Source: Nocardioides piscis (GTDB taxonomy: Bacteria; Actinomycetota; Actinomycetes; Propionibacteriales; Nocardioidaceae). From it: a stretch of 64,000 nucleotides of DNA. Under the pieces are notes generated by a model, which saw nothing but the letters and a program-made list of their open reading frames with translations, made no database searches and was not told the DNA's origin. The translations under genes were made by a program, and so were the position numbers. Within the stretch, counting starts at the first letter, position 1; each line of letters opens with the position of its first letter. Positions 7,946 to 15,624 of this stretch are shown here, piece after piece. The stretch spans positions 1,798,001-1,862,000 of the forward strand of contig NZ_CP049866.1 in the NCBI RefSeq assembly GCF_011300215.1, in the 5' to 3' direction.

Positions 7946-9256
7946 ATGCCCAGAGCGGACCGTACGGCCGTCATCGTGGAGGTGCTGCGCGACGCCTTCG
8001 CGCCGATGATGAGGGCCGACCCGACAGCCTTCCGTGCGAAGTATCGAAAGATGGCGAGCGATCCGCACGCGTTCTATCGCGGCACCGCGTGCCTGTTCTA
8101 TGCCGACGTCACCCAGGAGGAAGCCGGGTGGGCGCAACACGGCGCCGAGCGGATCTGGATCCACGGCGACCTGCACGTGGAGAACTTCGGCACCTACCTC
8201 AACTCCCACGGCCGACTGATCTTCGACGTCAACGACTTCGACGAGGCCTATCTCGGCCGCTACACCTGGGACCTGCAGCGTTTCGCCGCCAGCCTGGCCC
8301 TGATCGGCTGGCAGAAGGCGCTGCCCGAGGAAGCAGTCCGACGGCTCATCGCACGCTACGCCCGCTCCTACCTCGCCCAGGTCGACCACTACGCCGACGT
8401 CGACGACGACGAGGACTTCGCGATCACGCTCGAGAACGCCACCGGTCCGGTGCTCGGCGCGTTGGAGCGTGCACGGATGCTCCGCCGGGCAGACCTGCTC
8501 GACTCGGTGACAGTCGTGACCGGCGGGGTGCGACGGTTCATCGAGGACGAGTCAGCGCAGCGCCTCGACCGCGAGCACCGCGCCAAGGTGGTCGCGGCGT
8601 TCAGGGCCTACCTCGACACCATCCCGGAGTCGAAGCGCTTCGACCGCGACCTCTTCTACGAGCTGCGCGACGTCGTGTCCAAGAGCGGCTTCGGGATCGG
8701 CAGCGCTGGGCTGCCTGCCTACAACGTGCTGGTGGAGGGCTACAGCCAGGCGCTCGACAACGACGTCGTGCTGTCGATGAAGCAGGCCAACGTCCCGGCC
8801 GTCTCACGCTTCGTCGACACCGAGGAGGTCGACAGCTACTTCGAGCACGAGGGACAGCGCACGATCGTCAGCCAGCGCGCTCTCCAGGTCCACACCGACC
8901 CGTTGGCGGGTCACACGAGCATCGACGGGGTGGGCTACGTCGTCAGCGAGGTCTCGCCCTACGAGGTGGACCTCGACTGGGGCGACATCAACGAGCCGAA
9001 GCAGATGCAGGTCGTCGTCGACCACCTGGGCCGGGCCACCGCCAAGATCCACTGTGCCTCTGACGAGGACAGTCAGCAGGACCTCGTCGACATCTCCGTC
9101 GAGGACGCCGTCATCGCCTCGGTCAAGGGTGGGCGCAGGGAGTTCGTCGACTGGCTCGGCCAGTGGGGGATCGACTACGCGCTGCGTGTGCGCGAGGACC
9201 ACGCACTCTTCGTGGATGCCTTCCGCGAGGGCAAGATGGGGATCGCGGCGACCTGA
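7946..9256 (+). CDS. DUF2252 family protein
   Basis: A 436-residue member of a kinase-like uncharacterised family. Family signatures visible are ASDPHAFYRGTACLFYAD, WIHGDLHVENFGTY and FDVNDFDEAYLGRYTWDLQR; HGDLHxENF followed by DxNDFD resembles the catalytic and metal loops of aminoglycoside-phosphotransferase-like kinases. ATG 7946 is supported by TAGAGT ending seven bases upstream; an in-frame GTG nine bases earlier overlaps that box. The stop overlaps the gluconokinase start (TGATG). No experimental function is known to me. Confidence 0.8.
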   Translation: MPRADRTAVIVEVLRDAFAPMMRADPTAFRAKYRKMASDPHAFYRGTACLFYADVTQEEAGWAQHGAERIWIHGDLHVENFGTYLNSHGRLIFDVNDFDEAYLGRYTWDLQRFAASLALIGWQKALPEEAVRRLIARYARSYLAQVDHYADVDDDEDFAITLENATGPVLGALERARMLRRADLLDSVTVVTGGVRRFIEDESAQRLDREHRAKVVAAFRAYLDTIPESKRFDRDLFYELRDVVSKSGFGIGSAGLPAYNVLVEGYSQALDNDVVLSMKQANVPAVSRFVDTEEVDSYFEHEGQRTIVSQRALQVHTDPLAGHTSIDGVGYVVSEVSPYEVDLDWGDINEPKQMQVVVDHLGRATAKIHCASDEDSQQDLVDISVEDAVIASVKGGRREFVDWLGQWGIDYALRVREDHALFVDAFREGKMGIAAT

Positions 9257-9756
9257 TGCCGGCGCCGCTCGTGGTGGTGACCGGGCTCTCCGGCTCCGGC
9301 AAGACGACCGTCGGCGCGTCACTCGCCCGCGCGCTCGACGTCCCGTTCTGCGACGCCGACGACCTCCACCCGGAGGCGAACGTCGCGAAGATGGCCTCGG
9401 GTCGAGCGTTGGACGACCGCGACCGACTGCCGTGGCTGGAGCTCGTCGGTCACTGGCTCGCCGACCACGCCGAGGGCGGCGGCGTGACGGCCTGCTCGGC
9501 GCTGAAGCGCTCCTATCGCGACCTGCTGCGCAGCCATGCCCCCGCTGTCGGCTTCCTGCACCTGAGCGCGGACGCCGACGTGCTGGCGGAGCGCCTGGCG
9601 AGCAGGTCTGGCCACTTCATGCCTCCGGCCATGTTGCGCTCACAGCTGGAGACGCTCGAGCCTCTGGAGCCCGATGAGCCAGGCATGGTCGTCGACGCCG
9701 GCACGGGTGTCGCAGACATCGTGGAGAAATACGTCGAGGCATCCGGCCGGACGTGA
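9256..9756 (+). CDS. gntK: Gluconokinase
   Basis: A 166-residue P-loop kinase that phosphorylates D-gluconate to 6-phosphogluconate. Walker A is GLSGSGKTT near residues 10-18; family motifs include CDADDLHPEANVAKMASG, ALKRSYRDLLR, and the lid FMPPAMLRSQLETLEPLEPDE. Length matches GntK. The start overlaps the previous stop (TGATG), implying translational coupling with the DUF2252 gene. It is followed directly by a strong hairpin at 9757-9793. No gluconate permease or gnt repressor is nearby. Confidence 0.92.
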   Translation: MPAPLVVVTGLSGSGKTTVGASLARALDVPFCDADDLHPEANVAKMASGRALDDRDRLPWLELVGHWLADHAEGGGVTACSALKRSYRDLLRSHAPAVGFLHLSADADVLAERLASRSGHFMPPAMLRSQLETLEPLEPDEPGMVVDAGTGVADIVEKYVEASGRT

Positions 9757-9793
9757 CCAGGCCGACCCGCGTCGGGGACGCGGGCCGGCCTGG
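9757..9793. terminator. Bidirectional terminator hairpin between convergent genes
   Basis: A 17-bp stem (9757-9773 with 9777-9793, one mismatch) and a GGG loop begin right after the gluconokinase stop and 15 bases before the stop of the convergent transporter gene. There is no T-tract, as is usual in high-GC actinobacteria. It can fold in both directions. Confidence 0.75.
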
Positions 9794-9808
9794 GCAGATG
9801 CTGACGCG

Positions 9809-11182
9809 TCAGTGGGCGTCGGGGAGCACCCGGTCATGACGCAGTGAGGATGCCCGCGTCTCCTTGGCGAAGTAGACCGCGACCAGCGTGATCACCGAGG
9901 CGACCGTCATGTAGATCGCGACCAGGTTGACGTTGGTGTCACCCAGGGTGGCGGCGCCGAGCAGTGCGACCGCGATGATCGGCGCCAGCGCGCCGGCGAA
10001 GATCGACGCCAGCTGGTAGCCCACCGAGGCGCCGGTGTAGCGCACCGAGGTCCCGAACAGCTCGGAGAAGAAGGCAGCCTGGGGGGCGTACATCAACGCG
10101 TGCAGGATCAGCCCGACGACGACCGCGAGGATGATCGTGGACTCGTCCTTGCTGCCGATCAGGTCGAAGAAGATCCAGGACCAGGCGGCCACGCCGACGG
10201 CACCGGCGAGGTAGAGCGGACGCCGGCCGACCCGGTCGGACAGCGCTCCGAAGAGCGGGATCGTCACGAAGTGCACGACCGCGCCGATGAGGAGCGCCTT
10301 GAGGATCATCCCCTTGTCCTCGGCAGTGCCCACATATGTCGTCAGGAAGGTGATCGAGATGACGGTGAAGAGGTAGTAGGAGATGTTCTCGGCCATCCGC
10401 ATGCCCATCGCCACGAAGACCTCCCGGGGATAGAGCTTGATCACCGCGAGGATGGGCAGGTGCTTCTTGCCGCTCGCCTCGATCTCGGCGTGGGCCTCGT
10501 TGAAGACCGGCGACTCCTCGATCGACAGGCGGACCCACAGGCCGATGATGACGAGCACGGCGCTGAGCAGGAACGGGATGCGCCAGCCCCACGCGTTGAA
10601 CGCGTCGTCGGACTGCACGGAGGCCAGCACCCAGAGCACCCCGGTGGCGAACAGGTTTCCCAGAGCGACGCCGGCCTGCGGCCACGAGGACCAGAAGCCG
10701 CGTTGGCTGTCGGTCCCGTGCTCGGCTGCCATCAGCACCGCGCCACCCCACTCGCCGCCGACGGCGAAGCCCTGCACGAGCCGACAGGCGAGGAGCAGGA
10801 TCGGGGCGGCGATGCCGATGGAGGCGTACGTCGGCAGCAGGCCGATCGCGAACGTCGCCACGCCCATCAGCAGCAGCGAGACGACGAGCATCTTCTTTCG
10901 CCCGACCCGGTCTCCGAAGTGGCCGAAGACGACGCCGCCGAGGGGACGGGCCACGAAGCCGAGGGCGTAGGTGCCGAAGGCGAGGAGCGTCGCGGTGGCC
11001 GGCTCGCTCTCGGGGAAGAACAGGCTGCCGAAGACGAGAGCGGCTGCCGAACCGTAGAGGAAGAAGTCGTACCACTCGACGGCGGTGCCGATGAGCGAGG
11101 CGAACACGACCTTGACGATGTTGGCCTTCTCCGGCTCTGTCGCGCTGGCCGGGCTTCCGGATGACTGGGTCGACGTTGACAT
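9809..11182 (-). CDS. MHS-family MFS transporter (metabolite:H+ symporter)
   Basis: A 457-residue, 12-helix major facilitator. The MHS subgroup is shown by ASLIGTAVEWYDFFLYGSAAA, FGHFGDRVGRKKML, and GFAVGGEWGGAVLMAAEH. MHS proteins import carboxylates and compatible solutes by proton symport. The gene follows 3-hydroxybutyrate dehydrogenase by 41 bases, so uptake of 3-hydroxybutyrate or a related acid is a reasonable inference. ATG 11182 follows AGAAAGG; the frame extends upstream but without family similarity. It ends opposite the 9757-9793 hairpin. Confidence 0.85.
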   Translation of the reverse strand: MSTSTQSSGSPASATEPEKANIVKVVFASLIGTAVEWYDFFLYGSAAALVFGSLFFPESEPATATLLAFGTYALGFVARPLGGVVFGHFGDRVGRKKMLVVSLLLMGVATFAIGLLPTYASIGIAAPILLLACRLVQGFAVGGEWGGAVLMAAEHGTDSQRGFWSSWPQAGVALGNLFATGVLWVLASVQSDDAFNAWGWRIPFLLSAVLVIIGLWVRLSIEESPVFNEAHAEIEASGKKHLPILAVIKLYPREVFVAMGMRMAENISYYLFTVISITFLTTYVGTAEDKGMILKALLIGAVVHFVTIPLFGALSDRVGRRPLYLAGAVGVAAWSWIFFDLIGSKDESTIILAVVVGLILHALMYAPQAAFFSELFGTSVRYTGASVGYQLASIFAGALAPIIAVALLGAATLGDTNVNLVAIYMTVASVITLVAVYFAKETRASSLRHDRVLPDAH

Positions 11183-11223
11183 GGGTGGTGCCTTTCTCGG
11201 GGGTGGCGCGGGAATCGGGGGGA

Positions 11224-11991
11224 TCAGGCGGCGGTCCAGCCGCCGTCCATCAGGTGGGAGGAGCCGGTGATCGACCGGGCGGCGTCGGTGCACAGGAAGT
11301 TGACGACCTCTGCGACCTCGGCGGGCTCGACGAGCCTCTTGAGGGCGGAGCGCTCGAGCAGGACCTTCTCGACGACCTCGTCCTCGGGGATGCCATGGGT
11401 GCTGGCCTGGTCGGCGATCTGGCCCTCGACGAGTGGGGTCCGCACGTAGCCGGGGCAGACGGTGTTGCTCGTGACGCCGTGCTCGGCGCCCTCCAGGGCG
11501 ATCACCTTGGAGAGGCCCTCGAGCCCGTGCTTCGCGCTGACGTAGGCGCTCTTGTAGGCCGACGCGCGGTGTCCGTGGACGCTGGAGATGTGGACCAGTC
11601 GACCCCAGCCGCGCGCATACATCCCGGGCAGGAGTGCACGCGCCAGGAGGAACGGCGCCTGGAGCATGATCGCGTGGATGGTGGCGAACGTCCCGGGGTC
11701 GAAGTCCTCGATGGGGGCCACGTGCTGGATGCCGGCGTTGTTGACGAGGATGTCGGCGTCCACCCCGACCAGGGCGTCGATGATGGCGTCGCTGTCACTC
11801 AGGTCGAGTGTCAGGGACTTGCCGCCCACCAGGTCGGCGATGCGTGCGGCACCGGCGGCGTCGCGGTCGACGACGATGATGCTGGCGCCGGCGTCGGCCA
11901 GGCGGGTGGCGGTGGCGGCGCCGATGCCGCTGGCGCCTCCGGTCACGACAGCGGTCCGCCCGGTCAGGGGTGTGACATGGCTCTCAGGCAT
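11224..11991 (-). CDS. 3-hydroxybutyrate dehydrogenase (SDR family)
   Basis: A 255-residue classical short-chain dehydrogenase. The cofactor motif is TGGASGIG near residue 17, followed by VNNAGIQHVAPIEDF, which is characteristic of D-3-hydroxybutyrate dehydrogenases. The catalytic Ser-Tyr-Lys set is in HISSVHGHRASAYKSAYVSAKHG. It would oxidise 3-hydroxybutyrate to acetoacetate with NAD+. ATG 11991 is supported by TACGTT ending seven bases upstream. It probably forms an operon with the MHS transporter downstream. A palindrome at 12034-12055 upstream and a PucR-type gene beyond it suggest dedicated control. Confidence 0.85.
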   Translation of the reverse strand: MPESHVTPLTGRTAVVTGGASGIGAATATRLADAGASIIVVDRDAAGAARIADLVGGKSLTLDLSDSDAIIDALVGVDADILVNNAGIQHVAPIEDFDPGTFATIHAIMLQAPFLLARALLPGMYARGWGRLVHISSVHGHRASAYKSAYVSAKHGLEGLSKVIALEGAEHGVTSNTVCPGYVRTPLVEGQIADQASTHGIPEDEVVEKVLLERSALKRLVEPAEVAEVVNFLCTDAARSITGSSHLMDGGWTAA

Positions 11992-12033
11992 GCGCCACAA
12001 CGTAGGCCTCGGCAGGGTGGGTTCCTATGGCTC

Positions 12034-12055
12034 ACGTCGCCACAGTTGGCGATGT
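12034..12055. promoter_or_regulatory. Palindromic operator upstream of the hydroxybutyrate dehydrogenase-transporter operon
   Basis: TCGCCA and TGGCGA surround CAGT. Extending outward gives a 22-bp palindrome with one mismatched pair. It lies about 43-64 bases upstream of the ATG at 11991, just behind where the -35 of the TACGTT promoter would fall, suiting an activator. The adjacent PucR-type regulator is the obvious candidate. Confidence 0.5.
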
Positions 12056-12069
12056 CGGATGTGGGGACG

Positions 12070-13887
12070 TCACACATCCTGGAGCAGTCGAAGCTTGATC
12101 GCCACGTGGATCTCCAGCGCCCGGGCCGGATCACGCCAGCCCTGCCCGAGCAGCTCCCCGATCCGGGCGAGCCGCTGCCGGACGGTGTTGGGGTGCACGT
12201 GCAGGGCCTCGGCGGTGGGGACCAGGGCCCCGGCATGGTCGAACCAGGCGGCAAGCGTGGGCAGCAGGGCCGTTCCTCTGCGGGCGTCGTGCTCGAGGAC
12301 CGGCCCGAGGGTGGCCTCGAGGTAGTCCGAGACGGCCCCCGGGGTGGCATCGCCCAGGAGCAGTCCGGCCATCCCGAGGGTGGACTCGGAGGCGACCTCA
12401 CCGGTCCGACCGAGGGCGCGAAGAGCCACAGCCGCTCGCCGCGACGCTGCGTATGCCGCCGGCACCTCGCCCACGGTCGTGGCTGCGACCCCGACGGTGG
12501 CGCTCCGGCCGAGGGCCGAGCGCAGGGCCCGCCCCAGCGCAAGCGGGTCGGTCGTCGGTGCCAGGACGAGCACGTCGCCGTGGTGGGCCGCGGAGATCCC
12601 GTCGTTCTGCATCGCAACCCCGGACGCTGCCCGGGCGGCAGGCGCCCGGTCGTCATGGTCCACCACGGCGGTCGCGATCGCGAGCGCGGCGTCGGTGTCG
12701 AACGCGTGGCGCCGGGCCCGTTCGCGGAGCCGGTCCGGGTCGGTCTCGCGGCCCTCGACGAGATCCACGAGCAGCTGCGTGCCCAGGCGCTCGCTGGCCT
12801 CCGCGACGCTGTGGGCGAACACGAGCACCAGGGCCGTCACCAGCGCCCCGCGCTCGAGCGTGCGCTGCTCGACCGGGTCGAGCGCACGACCGCCACCGTG
12901 GAGGACCAGGGTCGCCACGTGCTCACCGGCCGCCACCGCGGCCGCCACCCAGGCGCCGTCGACGTGCGCTGTGTGCGCCGAGCGCGCAGACCCGGAAGCA
13001 GCCGCGAGGATCGCCGGTCGCGCGCTGGGCTCCACGTCGACGCCAGCAAGCAGGGTGCCTGCGGGGTTCCAGGCAGCCACCTTGCCCCTGAGCACGTGAG
13101 CCAGGACATCGACCACCTCGGCGACGCCGCCACCCGCCAGGAGGAGGCCCGTCATCTGCTCGTGTGCCATGGCTGCCGCCTCGACCGACGCGGCATGGGC
13201 AGCCATCGTGCGGTTGGCCTCGTCGAGCCGGGCGAACAGGCGCGCGTTCTCCAGCGCCACCGATGCGTGCGCGGCGAAGGACATCAACAACGAGACCTCG
13301 TCCGGAGGAAAGCGCCGGACCGTGCGGTGGACGGCAAGCAGTGCCCCGATGACCCTCCCCTCGACCAGGAGGGGCACGCCGAGGATCGCCCGGATCCGCT
13401 CCCCGGCCACTGCGTCGTCGATGTAGCCGCGGTGCACGAATCGCTCGTCGGCCTGGTAGTCCTCGGTGAAGTAGGGGGCGCCGGTCTGGGCGACCAGCCC
13501 CAGCAGGCCGGTGCCGAGCGGGAGCCGGAGGTCCTGGAACTCGCGGGTCAGCGCGCCGGCCGTGACCTTCATGTAGGAGGCGCCCTCCACCTCGTCGTTG
13601 AGCGAGAGGTAGGTCATGTCGGCGCCCAGGAGCTGGCGTGCCCGGCGCACGATCGCACTGAGGACCTCGTCCAGGTCCCTGATGGCCGTGAGGTCGTGGG
13701 CGGTCTCGTAGAGGGCGGACAGCTCGGCCTCACGAGCCCGGTGGCGAGCGATCAGCTCGCGCAGGCGGAGCGCGACGTCGTACTCGCCCGCAGTCTCCGG
13801 ACGCTCCGCCACGAGTCGGTCGAACTCTGCCCGCGGGGCGCCGGTGTAGAGAAGCTCGACGAAGCTCTGCTCGCCGTTGTCGGGCAT
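12070..13887 (-). CDS. GAF and PucR/CdaR-type helix-turn-helix transcriptional regulator
   Basis: A 605-residue regulator. Residues about 70-215 form a GAF domain (LLGADMTYLSLNDE through LGVPLLVEGRVIGALLAVHR, ending SFAAHASVALENARLF). A middle linking region follows, and the C-terminal PucR helix-turn-helix reads TAEALHVHPNTVRQRLARIGELLG. Relatives include CdaR and PucR activators of acid and purine catabolism. It starts at ATG 13887, seven bases after the upstream reductase stop, so it is co-transcribed with the reductase and perhaps with the nucleoside phosphorylase. It probably controls the dehydrogenase-transporter pair downstream; the effector is unknown. Confidence 0.85.
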   Translation of the reverse strand: MPDNGEQSFVELLYTGAPRAEFDRLVAERPETAGEYDVALRLRELIARHRAREAELSALYETAHDLTAIRDLDEVLSAIVRRARQLLGADMTYLSLNDEVEGASYMKVTAGALTREFQDLRLPLGTGLLGLVAQTGAPYFTEDYQADERFVHRGYIDDAVAGERIRAILGVPLLVEGRVIGALLAVHRTVRRFPPDEVSLLMSFAAHASVALENARLFARLDEANRTMAAHAASVEAAAMAHEQMTGLLLAGGGVAEVVDVLAHVLRGKVAAWNPAGTLLAGVDVEPSARPAILAAASGSARSAHTAHVDGAWVAAAVAAGEHVATLVLHGGGRALDPVEQRTLERGALVTALVLVFAHSVAEASERLGTQLLVDLVEGRETDPDRLRERARRHAFDTDAALAIATAVVDHDDRAPAARAASGVAMQNDGISAAHHGDVLVLAPTTDPLALGRALRSALGRSATVGVAATTVGEVPAAYAASRRAAVALRALGRTGEVASESTLGMAGLLLGDATPGAVSDYLEATLGPVLEHDARRGTALLPTLAAWFDHAGALVPTAEALHVHPNTVRQRLARIGELLGQGWRDPARALEIHVAIKLRLLQDV

Positions 13888-13894
13888 GTGCGAC

Positions 13895-14701
13895 TCACTC
13901 GGGGTCGAGCGCGGGTCGATGGAACTGCTCGGTGACGAAGGGCCCACCCACGTGGGCTGCCTCCTCGTCGTCCTCGTCCCGCGCCGGGATGCGGTCGGCG
14001 AACGCCTCGGCGTCGTCCTGCGGCTCGTAGCCCAGTCGCCGGCCCGGCTCGAGGTCCCACCAGGCCCGGGTGTTCTTGCTGATGCCGTAGAGGACAGCGA
14101 ACCCGGGAGAGGGCGCGAGCAGCGCCGCCTCGACCATTCGGACGCAGTCAGCAGGGGAGAGCCACGTCGACAAGGCTCGCGCGGTGGTGGGCTCGTCGAG
14201 GAACGATCCGATCCGGCAGGTGATGACGTCGAGCGAGTGGCGGTCGGCATACAACCGGAGCAGCGCCTCGGCGGCGACCTTGGCGACGCCGTAGAAGGTG
14301 TCGGGGCGGGGGAGCGCCTGGTCGGAGACGGGGTCACTGCTGCTCGGCCGCGGTGTTCGCCCGACGGCGTGGTTGGAGGAGGCATAGACGATGCGTGTGA
14401 TCCGGTGGCTCACCATCTGGTCGAGCAGCGCAGCGGTGGTGATGACGTGGGAAGTGAGCTCGTCGGGCAGTGAGCGCTCGTCCGGGACCCCGGCCAGGTG
14501 GACGACCCCATCGAGCCGCTCCTCGGTGAACACGGCGCGGACGGCGTCAGGGTCGGCGCAGTCGGCCGTGTGCCAGGCCCCGGTGAACCCCTCGGGCTCC
14601 GGCACGAGGTCGAGGCCCACCACCTCGTGACCGCGCTCGCACAGGCCGATCGTCACGGTGCGACCGATCGAGCCGGCTGCTCCGGTCACCAGGACGCGCA
14701 T
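13895..14701 (-). CDS. NAD-dependent epimerase/dehydratase family, uronate dehydrogenase-like
   Basis: A 268-residue extended SDR. The N-terminal Rossmann motif is VTGAAGSIG and the catalytic tyrosine lies in FYGVAKVAAE. It resembles bacterial uronate dehydrogenase along its length (IVYASSNHAVG, ALSTWLSPADCVRMVEAAL, RRLGYEPQDDAEAFADRI), an enzyme that converts hexuronates to aldarolactones. Substrate use is inferred from that resemblance only. It lies 10 bases after the nucleoside phosphorylase gene and 7 before the PucR-type regulator. CdaR-type regulators sense sugar diacids, which fits, but other SDR activities are possible. Confidence 0.75.
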   Translation of the reverse strand: MRVLVTGAAGSIGRTVTIGLCERGHEVVGLDLVPEPEGFTGAWHTADCADPDAVRAVFTEERLDGVVHLAGVPDERSLPDELTSHVITTAALLDQMVSHRITRIVYASSNHAVGRTPRPSSSDPVSDQALPRPDTFYGVAKVAAEALLRLYADRHSLDVITCRIGSFLDEPTTARALSTWLSPADCVRMVEAALLAPSPGFAVLYGISKNTRAWWDLEPGRRLGYEPQDDAEAFADRIPARDEDDEEAAHVGGPFVTEQFHRPALDPE

Positions 14702-14711
14702 CGCGTGCCTC

Positions 14712-15518
14712 TCAGATCCGCGGGACGAGCTGGCCGAGCAGGCCGCCCATCCGGCTGGCGGCGGCCTTGCCGGCCTCGAGCACCTCGGAGTGGTCGAGCG
14801 GCTCGCCGCTCATCCCGGCGGCGAGATTGGTCACCAGGCTGATCCCCAGCACCTCGAGCCCGGCAGCACGAGCGGCGATGGCCTCCAGTGCCGTGCTCAT
14901 CCCGACGAGGTCGCCACCGATCGCTCGGACCATGCCGATCTCGGCAGGCGTCTCGTAGTGGGGTCCGGTGACCTGGACATAGACGCCCTCGTCGAGACCG
15001 GGATCGATCTCCTTGCACAGGGCGCGCAGCCGCGGGGAGTAGACCTCGGTGAGGTCGACGAAGGTGGCGCCCACGAGGGGGCTGGTGGCGGTCAGGTTGA
15101 TGTGGTCGGAGATCAGGACCGGCTGGCCCGGGGTCCAGCCCTGCTTGAGGCCGCCGCACCCGTTGGTGAGGACGAGGGCGCGACAGCCCGCGGCGGCGGC
15201 CGTCCGGACCGGGTGGACGACGGCCGCGACCCCCTTGCCCTCATAGAAGTGGGTCCGGCTGAGGAAGACCAGGACCTGCTTGTCGCCGACCCGGATGCTG
15301 CGGATCCGGCCGCGGTGACCGGCCACCGCGGCGGCGTGGAAGCCGGGGAGGTCGGTGCTGTCGATCTCTGCCGTGGGCGTGCCGAGGGCGTCGACGGCCG
15401 GCAGCCACCCGGAGCCGAGCACGAGCGCCACGTCGTGGGACTCCACCCCGGTGAGTGCCTGGAGCTCAGCGGCGGCGGCAGCGGCGAGGGCCTGGGTGTC
15501 GGGGTGCTGGTCGGTCAC
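14712..15518 (-). CDS. deoD: Purine-nucleoside phosphorylase
   Basis: A 268-residue trimeric-type PNP that phosphorolyses purine (deoxy)nucleosides to base plus (deoxy)ribose-1-phosphate. Motifs: ALVLGSGWLPAV (phosphate loop), GHRGRIRS, LTNGCGGLKQGWTPGQPVLISDHINL, YVQVTGPHYETPAE and GMSTALEAIAA. GTG 15518 is chosen because TACAGT ends seven bases before it; an in-frame ATG lies 21 bases upstream. Its product could enter the phosphomutase-deoC-ALDH route at 1-5.6 kb. In M. tuberculosis deoD and pmmB are adjacent (from memory), so here the pair looks split by about 9 kb. Confidence 0.92.
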   Translation of the reverse strand: MTDQHPDTQALAAAAAAELQALTGVESHDVALVLGSGWLPAVDALGTPTAEIDSTDLPGFHAAAVAGHRGRIRSIRVGDKQVLVFLSRTHFYEGKGVAAVVHPVRTAAAAGCRALVLTNGCGGLKQGWTPGQPVLISDHINLTATSPLVGATFVDLTEVYSPRLRALCKEIDPGLDEGVYVQVTGPHYETPAEIGMVRAIGGDLVGMSTALEAIAARAAGLEVLGISLVTNLAAGMSGEPLDHSEVLEAGKAAASRMGGLLGQLVPRI

Positions 15519-15557
15519 GCCTCGAACTGTAGGTGGCATCGGTCACGACAGACAGCA

Positions 15558-15581
15558 GGGCAGCCCCCGAGAGGGCTGCCC
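15558..15581 (-). terminator. Terminator hairpin after the SARP gene
   Basis: A nine-bp perfect stem (GGGCAGCCC and GGGCTGCCC) with a six-base loop lies about 45-67 bases past the SARP gene stop in its direction of transcription and before the nucleoside phosphorylase promoter. There is no T-tract. Confidence 0.65.
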
Positions 15582-15624
15582 CGCCACACGGTGCCGGCTC
15601 GGCTCCGGTCATCCGACCAGCTTG

